Positions 12,101 to 24,085 of a stretch of 64,000 bases of DNA are shown here, one piece after another. The DNA is from Sinonovacula constricta (Eukaryota > Mollusca > Bivalvia > Cardiida > Solecurtidae), in the NCBI GenBank assembly GCA_007844125.1, contig CM017556.1, positions 79,843,296 to 79,907,295 of the forward strand, in the 5' to 3' direction. The stretch's first letter is position 1; every line of letters starts with the position of its first letter. The notes beneath the pieces were generated by a model, which saw only the letters and a list, made by a program, of their open reading frames with translations, did not search any database and was not told the DNA's origin. The translations under genes were made by a program, and so were the position numbers.

Positions 12101-13910
12101 TTACATTCTTTATTTAATCTTTTATTTATTTCAACCAACTATTCATTCTTTATACTTGATTTTTTACACCTGCAGAAGACCGGTGAGGAGAACACTAAAC
12201 GGGAGATGGATGAGTTGCGGAGGCAGGTGAGGATGCTGGAGGCAGAACTGAAGAGGAAGGGACAGATGGCAGAGAAGCCTTACGAGATCAAGAAGATCGA
12301 CTCCCCTAAGGAGGCCCCTCATAAGGTATGTACATTAGTCTTGTAATTGGAGTGAAGAGAATTTTGTGCGAAAATATTCTGTTGCTGTAAAAGATATATG
12401 TTACGCTCATCCATGCATTTGGTGAGTTTGGGTTTCAGATCTTGGGTACAAATCAGAATCTTATTATGCATCTCCAAACTTCAAATATTTAATTGGTTGC
12501 TATTTTATATCATTTCTATGCATGTGTTAGCATTAAACAGCATAATTGAAAATAAAAATGCCCAAATATAGTTTTAAATGGTGGACAGGAGTGCCATTTA
12601 TGCAATATTTCTGGGTTTCATAGTAAAGCAGAAGAGAAATGTAAAATTTCCCATAGATTTTGAGCAGCTCTGACTATACCATCATAACTCTGGCCAAAAT
12701 AGGAGACGTTATCTGTAACTTTTTACAATATTTTGAGTTGCTTACTTTTAACACTCACTATTTGTATGAAGCAATAATTTAATGATGTTACAATTGGGTG
12801 TTATTCATATATATGCTGTTTATTTCTATTGGGTGAGCAATTTAATTTTCAGGATGGAATAATGCAATGATTTCAAATATCACAATTTATTGGGATTTCA
12901 AAAAGCTGAATTTTCCCCTTTAATATGTGTAAAGATTACACAGAAATAACATTTAAATACCATAAACCCACGGTTTTGTGTAAATGTAGGGTGATATACT
13001 GTTAACAATATATAAATACAGTAGGAAACATATAGCAGGAAATATATGTTATATAGTAGGTAACATATGTTATATAGTAGGTAACATGTTAGTAGGTAAC
13101 ATGTTATATAGTAGGTAACATGTTATATAGTAGGTAACATGTTAGTAGATAACATGTTATATAGTAGGTAACATGTTAGTAGATAACATGTTATATAGTA
13201 GGTAACATGTTATATAGTAGGTAACATGTTAGTAGATAACATGTTATATAGTAGGTAACATGTTAGTAGATAACATATTTTATAAAGTATGTCACATATG
13301 TTAGTAGGTAACATGTTATATAGCTGGTAACATGTTAGTAGGTAACATATGTTATAAAGTAGGTTATATATGTTAGTAGGTAACATATGTTATATAGTAG
13401 GTAACATATGTTATATAGTAGGTAACATATGTTAGTAGGTAACATATGTTATATAGTAGGTAACATGTTAGTAGGTAACATGTTTTATAGTAGGTAACAT
13501 ATGTTAGTAGGTAACATATGTTATAAAGTAGGTTATATATGTTAGTAGGTAACATATGTTATATAGTAGGTAACATATGTTATATAGTAGGTAACATATG
13601 TTAGTAGGTAACATATGTTATATAGTAGGTAACATGTTAGTAGGTAACATGTTTTATAGTAGGTAGCATATGTTAGTAGGTAACATATGTTATAAAGTAG
13701 GTTATATATGTTAGTAGGTAACATATGTTATATAGTAGGTAACATATGTTATATAGTAGGTAACATATGTTAGTAGGTAACATATGTTATATAGTAGGTA
13801 ACATGTTAGTAGGTAACATGTTTTATAGTAGGTAACATATGTTAGTAGGTAACATATTATTATTATGCATAATTGATAAGGCCAAGGTCACAAATATGAC
13901 AGTTTAGTAT

Positions 13911-13994
<84 letters not shown>

Positions 13995-16900
13995 AGGAAC
14001 ATACATATATATTGAGTTTAGTTATACATTCTGTTTTGCAACCACACCTGAAAGCCTGAGTTGGCTTCAGGAACAGGAAGCCCCTGGTTTGATCCCAGGC
14101 TTCAACATACCAAAGTCATTAAAATCAATGGTACGGCAATTATAATGGTAATTCCACAACTGGATAACCCAGAGTAAGGGTATTGTGACTGGGTGTGGTA
14201 TCATACCGGTGTTCACAGCATGATATATACATTGAAGGCAGCACTACATCTGCTTCAAGTGGACACCATCTCTAAGTAACTAAAATACTGCTTATGGGAC
14301 AATAGACCCAACAAAGAAACATGCATTCTTTATGTTCTGTTTTGTGCAGGGTTCAGGAGGGGATGAGCAACTACTGAGATGGGAGGAAAGCAAGAAATGG
14401 CAGAAGACTGTCGATAGGATGAAAGGAAAGATTAAGGAACGAGATACGGAGGTTGAGAAATTGCAGCGGTCAAATACCATGATGAAGGACATGGTCGACA
14501 GGTAATGTACTGCTGTGTTTGGAGTTTCTTTTAAATTGCTCTAATAGAATTATATTCATTGACCCTGAAAAAAGAGCAGTAATTGATGTGTCGATTGTTA
14601 AGCCTTAAGTTTAAAGCCATCAGTTCATTTACTCACATATTCATGCCAAATATTTTTCTGTACAATCCATGTATGTTTACAAAAAGAATAGGCAGATGTG
14701 TTGAGTAACATATCAAACTTAGATTAAAATCTCCCCATTAAACCAAACTAACCTACTCAGAATAAATTATATTTGTTTAAATAATACATAAAAAACTTTT
14801 TTGTCAATACATTTAGGCATAAATAAGCTAACTAGTGAAAAAGTAGGCAAATTTTGGGAATCATGATAATGTGGCTGAGTGTGGTATCATGTCAGGTGTC
14901 AGAAAAATGGGATTGGGTGTGGTATCATGTTGAGTGTCAGAAAAATGTGATTGGGTATGGTATCATGTTAGGTGTCAGAATAATGTGATTGGGTATGGTA
15001 TCATGTCAGGTGTCAAAATAATGTGATTGGGTGTGGTATCATGTTAAGTGTCAGAATAATGTAATTAGGTGTGGTATCATGTCAGGTGTCAGAATAATGT
15101 GATTGGGTGTGGTATCATGTCAGGTGTCAGAATAAATTGATTGAGTGTGGTATCATGTCAGGTGTCAAAATAATGTGATTGGGTGTGGTATTATGTCAGG
15201 TGTCAGAAAAATGGGATTGGGTGTGGTATCATGTTGAGTGTCAGAAAAATGTGATTGGGTATGGTATCATGTCAGGTGTCAGAATAATGTGATTGGGTGT
15301 GGTATCTTGTCAGGTGTCAGAATAATGTGGCTGGGTGTGGTATCATGTCAGGTGTCAAAATAATGTGGCTGGGTGTGGTATCATGTCAGGTGTCAGAATA
15401 ATGTGATTGGGTGTGGTATCATGTCAGGTGTCAGAAAAATATGATTGGATGTGGCATCATGTCAGATATCAGAATAATGTGATTGGGTGTGGTATCATGT
15501 CAGGTGTCAGAATAATGTGATTGGGTGTGGTATCATGTTAGGTGTCAGAATAATGTTACTGGGTGTGGTATCATGTTAGGTGTCAGAATAATGTGGCTGA
15601 GTGTGGTATCATGTCAGGTGTCAGAAAAATGGGATTGGGTGTGGTATCATGTTGAGTGTCAGAAAAATGTGATTGGGTATGGTATCATGTTAGGTGTCAG
15701 AATAATGTGATTGGGTATGGTATCATGTCAGGTGTCAAAATAATGTGATTGGGTGTGGTATCATGTTAAGTGTCAGAATAATGTAATTAGGTGTGGTATC
15801 ATGTCAGGTGTCAGAATAATGTGATTGGGTGTGGTATCATGTCAGGTGTCAGAATAAATTGATTGAGTGTGGTATCATGTCAGGTGTCAAAATAATGTGA
15901 TTGGGTGTGGTATTATGTCAGGTGTCAGAAAAATGGGATTGGGTGTGGTATCATGTTGAGTGTCAGAAAAATGTGATTGGGTATGGTATCATGTCAGGTG
16001 TCAGAATAATGTGATTGGGTGTGGTATCTTGTCAGGTGTCAGAATAATGTGGCTGGGTGTGGTATCATGTCAGGTGTCAAAATAATGTGGCTGGGTGTGG
16101 TATCATGTCAGGTGTCAGAATAATGTGATTGGGTGTGGTATCATGTCAGGTGTCAGAAAAATATGATTGGATGTGGCATCATGTCAGATATCAGAATAAT
16201 GTGATTGGGTGTGGTATCATGTCAGGTGTCAGAATAATGTTACTGGGTGTGGTATCATGTTAGGTGTCAGAATAATGTGGCTGGGTGTGGTATCATGTCA
16301 GGTGTCAGAATAATGTGATTGGGTGTGGTATCATGTCAGGTGTCAGAATAATGTGATTGGGTGTGGTATCATGTTAGGTGTCAGAAAAATGTTACTGGGT
16401 GTGGTATCATGTTAGGTGTCAAAATAATGTGGCTGGGTGTGGTATCATGTCAGGTGTCAGAATAATGTGATTGGGTGTGGTATCATGTTAGATGTCAGAA
16501 TAATGTTACTGGGTGTGGTATCATGTTAGGTGTCAGAATAATGTGATTGGGTGTGGTATCATGTCAGGTGTCAGAATAATGTGATTGGGTGTGGTATCAT
16601 GTTAGATGTCAGAATAATGTTACTGGGTGTGGTATCATGTCAGGTGTCAAAATAATGTGGCTGGGTGTGGTATCATGTCAGGTGTCAGAATAATGTGATT
16701 GGGTGTGGTATCATGTTAGGTGTCAGAATAATGTTACTGGGTGTGGTATCATGTTAGGTGTCAGAATAATGTGATTGGGGTTGGTATCATGTCAGGTGTC
16801 AGTATAATGTTATTGGGTGTGGTATCATGTCAGGTGTCAGAATAATGTGATTGGGTATGGTATCATGTCAGGTGTCAGAATAATGTTATTGGGTGTGGTA

Positions 16901-19900
16901 TGTCAGGTGTCAGAATAATGTGATTGGGTGTGGTATCATGTCAGGTGTCAGAATAATGTAATTGGGTTTGATATCGTGCCCGGTTGCAGGATAGTGTTAC
17001 TGGGTTTAATATCATGCCAGGTGTCAGAATAATTTGACTGGGCATGGTTCATGTGTATCATGTCATGTGTTCTTAGAGTGCTATTATGATGCCTTCACTT
17101 TGAATGCACCAGTTTGATTCCATGTAAAAAAGATAACAACAAAGAAAATAAAAGCAAAACTCACTTTTCCACTTTATCACCTTCATCATTATTATCATCA
17201 TCAGCAGCAGCAGTAGCAGCAGCAGCACCACCACCACCACAAAGAACAACAACAACAACACTACCAACAATATTAATTTTCACATCACTTATAATATTCG
17301 GAACATTCTTCATCATGAAGCTGTAATATAACTAACACATACTGTGAGTGTTGCAGAAAAAAAGTTAAATAGCCCACAACAGCATAACATATAAGCATTC
17401 ATAAAATACCAGTCTTGCATTTGTATGAGTATATAATCTTATTGAAAATACCCAAATTTGGTTTTATTTGCTTTATAAATGCTATCAAAATATTCCTAGC
17501 TCCATGTTAAGGAAATAAAAATGTCTCTTTGGTAATGCCCTTCTTGCCTTTGTATGCCATTGTATAAACACAACCCAATAAACTCTCCAACTTGCTTCAA
17601 GTACTGATATCCCAAAAATCAATAATGGAATAAGTCTATTGAAACAGACTATAGCCTTACAAGGCTATCAAGTTATGGTATGTAAGCAGTAGACACATTA
17701 TACATATTGTATATCTTAAACACATGTGGAGGTGATTTATTTAGCACAGGTAAGCTTTCTGTTAATCTTTAGGTTGTGGATATCATAATACAACTATTGC
17801 TGCAGAGTGCATTTGTAGTTAATTAAAAAGGATCATTGTTTTTCTAAATTGGGTAAATGTAGCATTATTGTGATATATCTGTCAGTGTTTTACCTTTCCA
17901 TGTACAGTGTATGGAGTTCCTACTTCCACAGTAGATTAAACATTAACCATACACACATATTGGGTAGCTATAGATCAATGAAGTGTACATTGGTTTGGAC
18001 TAGATGTAAAGTCTAGGTTGTGCACATAGTCTTATACATGTATCTCAGTTTCAAACATACTTTTTGTATATGTGGTAGGTGACAGAGGGATAATCTCTTT
18101 TGAACTGTAGTGATGGAATAAAAAACAGTACCCAGCTAGTTAGGCTATTAAGCAAGCAGATCCGGGGATTAAATTAGAACATTTATATTTCAAATGATGT
18201 TTAACATTCAGCAATTCTTCCATTCTCTCCATCTTCTTTTATCATACCCACTTTATGTCCTTTCTTCTATTACTACTTTTACTTCTCTTCTTTTTCAGTC
18301 TTCTTTTCATCTACTTCTCTTCTTTTTCAGTCACCTTTTTATCTGTATCCCTTCTTTTTCAGCCTCCTTTTCATCTACTTCTCTTCTTTTTCAACTGCCT
18401 TTTCATATACTTCCCTTCTTTTTCAACTGCCTTTTCATCTACTTCCCTTCTTTTTCAGTCTCCTTTTCATCTACTTCTCTTCTTTTTCAACTGCCTTTTC
18501 ATCTACTTCCCCTCTTTTTCAACTGCCTTTTCATCTACTTCCCTTCTTTTTCAGTCTCCTTTTCATCTACTTCTCTTCTTTTTCAAACTGCCTTTTCATC
18601 TACTTCCCTTCATTTTCAACTGCCTTTTCATCTACTTCCCTTCTTTTTCAGTCTCCTTTTTATCTACTTCTCTTCTTTTACAACTGCCTTTTCATCTACT
18701 TCCCTTCTTTTACAACTGCCTTTTCATCTACTTCCCTTCTTTTTCAACTGCCTTTTCATCTACTTCCCTTCTTTTTCAGTTTCCTTTTCATCTACTTCCC
18801 TTCTTTTTCAACTGCCTTTTCATCTACTTCCCTTCTTTTTCAGTCTCCTTTTCATCTACTTCTCTTCTTTTACAACTGCCTTTTCATCTACTTCCCTTCT
18901 TTTACAACTGCCTGTTCATCTACTTCTCTTCTTTTTCAGTCACCTTTTATCTGTATCCCTTCTTTTTCAGCCTCCTTTTCATCTACTTCTCTTCTTTTTC
19001 AGCCACCTTTTCATCTACTTCCCTTCTTTTTCAGCCACCATCTCATCTACTTCCCTTCTTTTTCAACTGCCTTTTCATCTACTTCTCTTCTTTTTCAACT
19101 GCCTTTTCATCTACTTCCCTTCTTTTTCAGTCTCCTTTTCATCTACTTCTCTTCTTTTTCAACTGCCTTTTCATCTACTTCTCTTCTTTTTCAGCCTCCT
19201 TTTCATCTACTTCTCTTCTTTTTCAACTGGCTTTTCATCTACTTCTCTTCTTTTTCAACTGCCTTTTCATCTACTTCCCTTCTTGTTCAACTGCCTTTTC
19301 ATCTACTTCTCTTCTTTTTCAACTGCCTTTTCATCTACTTCTCTTCTTTTTCAGCCTCCTTTTCATCTACTTCTCTTCTTTTTCAACTGCCTTTTCATCT
19401 ACTTCTCTTCTTTTTCAGCCTCCTTTTCATCTACTCTTCTTCTTTTCCAGCCTCAATTTCATCCTATATCTCCTCATAATACTCATCATAAGGATGATCC
19501 TTCCCATTATAAATCTCAGCATCCTTGTCCTCTTCCTCCTCCTCTCCCTATTTTATGACATTTGTACTTACAATAAATGTTTGAGGACCATAGAGGCAAC
19601 ATGCATAAATCTTAACATATAGTAGTTCCCTTTCTAACACTCCAGCAAGTGTTAACGAGCAAGCAGCCACCCAACAAACAAACATAACACAAAGTAGCAC
19701 TTAATACTTCATAAACTAATATTGGAAATATAAGTAATCCCTTTATTATTTATCTTCAATAACTCCCAAGGCTGATGAAAGAGGAGTCCCTAGAAAAGCT
19801 TTTTCAGCAGCCAGCTTCATATATCGCCAGTATAAGTTCATTATAACTAGTACATTAATCACTTCTATCCTGTCATGTAAACATAAAAGAAAATTGAATA

Positions 19901-20993
19901 AATAAATGAATGAATAAATAAATAAAACAATTGAATAAATAAATAATAAATAAATAATATTTATTTATCTTTTCCTCAGATTGACAAAGGAGAAAGAGTC
20001 ATTAGAGAAGCGTCTGTCAGCAGCCGGCACCAAGGGAGCCGTGGTGCCGCCATTGACTAGTGTCCACTCTGGCAAGCCTGACCATCAACTGGAGGTGCTC
20101 AAAAATCAGAACTTCCAACTGCATGAACAGGTGGGTCATTTAAAGGAGGTATCAAATTAAAGATGAACAGTTTGCCTATATCAAATACATTGAGCAATAC
20201 ATTATGCCAGTTTGGGGGAATCTGGGCATAATTTCTACACGACCTCATACTCTAGTCTTAATAAAGATGTTTTCAAACACTACCTCAATTATTTGACAGT
20301 AGGAATCATGAAAAATAACTCTCAATGTCTGTCCATTCCAAATCTATAAATGAGCATGATGGGGATTTTCTGCGAAAAATAGATATCACCATCATTTCAA
20401 ATTACTGGGATGATGATATAAATTAGGCCACATTGTATGGGATCTTCTCATGTACATTTCTATATTTGATTTGCATGTTTGAGAGAAAAAATGGGGTCCA
20501 AACTGTCAGATTCCACCTTTTAGCAGTTTGACAGGAAATAAAAAATACAGAAGGTCATTGTTATAGTACATTGGTAGTTACCTTTTCATTTAAACCTATT
20601 GGAAAAAAAGTAATATTATTCCTTCTCAACTGTCCACTTCCTTGGTAGAACCAGTACTTAGGTACTGAGTACCTGGAGCAGTGTGCCGTAAATAGTCTTG
20701 CTCAAGAACTAACATCACATGGTCAGTTTCGGAGTCCAATGTCTAAACCACTAGACGACAGATGCCCTCGTGGCATAGTTACCTGTACCATGGAGTGTAC
20801 AAAGCACCAACATTGCTGATGGTTGAGCTGTAAGAGCAGAGGATTTTTGTGCAATTTTTTTTTACTTTAATATGAGAAGGTCTTTCAGCTGATCTTCAGT
20901 GTGCCCATGGTTTTACCCAGACTTTTGTCTGGGGTCTACCTCCACCAAAATTGATTAAAAAATTGTAATTTGGTTATTGAAAGTTTATTCCCC

Positions 20994-21024
<31 letters not shown>

Positions 21025-24000
21025 AAATAAAAAAATCCTGTATACTTAACTTATGTACTTCTTGGAAAATTCTTATTAGCATGTATTATTCCTATATGGA
21101 AACAAATACTTACAATTTAATAATATTGTTGCATCAGATTTTAGATACAATACTCCCAAGGGCAGAATTATCTGAGGAGTTCTGATTAACTTTGCTGTCT
21201 CCTTCGTACCTACTTAGATTGCTGACCTTCGCCGGCAGCTACTGCAAGCAAAGGATGCTCCCCTCCAAGAAGTGCAGTTGAAGAATCAACAGCTTACAGA
21301 ACAACTCGAGGTCATGGAGAAGGTCGTTGCTCAGAAGGCACACACCACAGCCAAGGTAACACAGATCAGGCTGTTTTTGTTATAAAAACTCTTATAACAA
21401 AAAGTGGCACACATGGAAATCATCAGACTTATAAGCCTCTGACCATGTGGGTCGAAATGCCACTCCAGGCATTAACTTTCATGTGGGAAGGTAAAATAGC
21501 TGACTTGTCTGTCCTGTGCCAGTTCTACACAGACATTAATCTATAATAATACAAAAATCTGGATGTGGCCAATTTGACCATAATTGCATAAGTGTGACAT
21601 ATAAACAACCAGGAAATACTACTTTCAGATTTAATTTTGGATTGTTTTCAGTGTTTTGCACTTTCTTGGTCAGCTTTTTGGCAAAGATTTGTTAAATGTC
21701 ACGTAATATGGCTAAATCATGTCACACAAGGAGATGGGGCTTTGTTCTCCCAATTAAATGCTATTTGGGCTTTGTTCTCCCAATTAAATGCTATTTGGGC
21801 TTTGTTCTCCCAATTAAATGCTATTTGGGCTTTGTTCTCCCAAGTAAATGCTACATGGGCTTTGTTCTCCCAGTTGAATGCTACCATGCTTCCATTTACA
21901 TATGCATCTATCTGTGGCCTGTAGCTTGGTGCCAAATTAGCAATACTTGTAAAACTAATGAGAACACATGCGATTGGCCGGATTTGACTTTAAATTATAG
22001 ATTAAAGATATGATAGGTTCGATTCCCAATAAAAGTCTCAAATTAAAAGCTTAATGATTGAGAACATTTATTAATTTTTTGCTCTATTTAAATGAAAACA
22101 AGTAGACATCATGAATGTGACAACATTAATGTTGCTATCTTTCAATAAAAAAGAAAGCTTAACAATGTGCGTTTTTTATTTCAAATGTATTCAGTTGATC
22201 CTATAATTGCTGCCTCTATCAGGTCCTTTCTTAAGAGCCCTTAAGTTTATATTTTTTTGATTAACTACATAGTTAATTAAATTTTAATTGATCTGATAAG
22301 TGCTGCTCTATCAGTTCTCTATTTGAAAGCCCAACCAGTGCTGCTATTGTAGAAATGTAAGTAACTTAAGAGGCAGCTCCTTTAATAGCCTTACTTAATT
22401 AATTAAATATTAAATTGAATAACTAATTGATCCTATTATTAAATTGCCCTCAGTCGCCTACTGAAGGCCCCAGCAGTCCTGGTACAGGAGACATGCAGCT
22501 GTATGAGAAGAATCAAGAACTGCAGAGACGATTGCTGAAATTGTCGGAGGAGAATATCGAACTGAAGTTCGAGGCAGAGCAGGCTCGGAATGATCTGCCA
22601 AGGCTTAAGGTAAAGAAGTTATAAAATAATTGATTTGGTCCATATGATTTGACTATTGCATTTATTCGTAACATTTTTTTAAATTTACTCTTGTGTGGAT
22701 TTCCATTTGCAGAGTGTGAAACTGTAGATAAAATTAGACAATATCTGTGTAATAACAGTTAAAGCTTTAACAAAACCATGTTTTATTTCCTGCCAGTGGA
22801 AGAATGGATAACGGACATATTTGGTTACCCCTATCCAACAGTACATCAGTTCATAATTGTTTTACAAGTTTATTATATCAAAAATGCAGATCAAGTTTTA
22901 TTTTGGTTACAATACCCCTGTCTAAGCAGAGTTATGGCCCTTTAATGGATTATTTTAAGCCTAAAGCTTAGGTTATCTGTTTATTATGGGCGCGGTTCTA
23001 GTAAATTGTTTATAAGATTATAGCAGTATGTTAAGTTCAAGAGCTTTAGATCAAAAACAACAACAATGAAAAAACATTTTATGTTGATTCTACATACTTG
23101 TGTGTGTGTAAACTGGATGCTTATATATGTTATATCATGTGTATGATCTTAGGTTTTTTGTGATGTCATGCCTAGTAGCGCAATCGGAGAGCATCAGCTT
23201 CAGGTACAAAAGGCCCCGGGTTGGTCCCAGGCCGCGACATACCAAAGTCTTTAAAAATGGTAGTCGTATAGCTCCCTTGCTAACATGCAAGCAAATGTAA
23301 GGGTAGTTCCACAACTGGTTGGCCTGGTGTCAGGAAAAGGTGGCTGGGTGTGATATCATGCCAGATGTTCATGGCGTGCTATATAAAGTGAAGGCAGTAC
23401 AATATCTGCATCAAGTGGACACTGTCTTCAGATAACTGAAATACTGTTGGTGGGACAATAAACCCAATAAACAACAACAAAAACAGTACTTGTAGACTAC
23501 CTTTTATGCTGTATCGCTTGCCTGTTTATGATCTGACATAATATTACTCGTTCCCTGTAGGACCGTATTGCTGATCTGCAGCGATATGTGGATGCCCTGA
23601 AGACTGAGAACTCCCAACTACTGGCTGGGGATGGCACCAATAGGTCCCTTGATTCTGGTGGATCAAGCATCAGGAGGGTATGTATTTGTGGAGTGGTGGA
23701 CAAGTAAAACTTGAACAAGATACAAGTTTATAGAAGTTTTTGGTACTGTAGGTAATTAGGGAAGTAGTCAAATCTCAATTCCTCACAACTCCTACTTGCC
23801 CTATATTGCCAAGTTCAGGCTGGAGGCAGGATCAACATGTTTGGTGGACTGAGAGATAACAGTAACTAACTTATAACTCCTTAGCCCCTCACTGCATGGG
23901 TTAGAGTACCTGTCAGGGCAAGAACTTTTAGGTTGGTAGGTCTTCAAGCCAGCCTGTGATGTGCGGCTGGTTTTACCCAGACCTTTGCATAGGGTTTTCC

Positions 24001-24054
24001 TCCACCAATAATTAGCTTGATGTCACCAATATGACTGTAAATGTGAAAGTGTGA

Positions 24055-24085
<31 letters not shown>

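Noticed and set aside
13373..13724. Two identical 60-codon open frames on the - strand
   Set aside because: Products of the 169-bp satellite period.
14857..17052. CRISPR-like regular repeats
   Set aside because: Contiguous tandem units without spacers in an animal intron; a minisatellite.
18194..19622. Two overlapping ~455-codon open frames rich in Phe, Leu and Ser
   Set aside because: They follow a 32-bp pyrimidine tandem repeat in two frames at once. Stop codons are absent only because the sequence has almost no A or G, and they lie inside a CEP290 intron.
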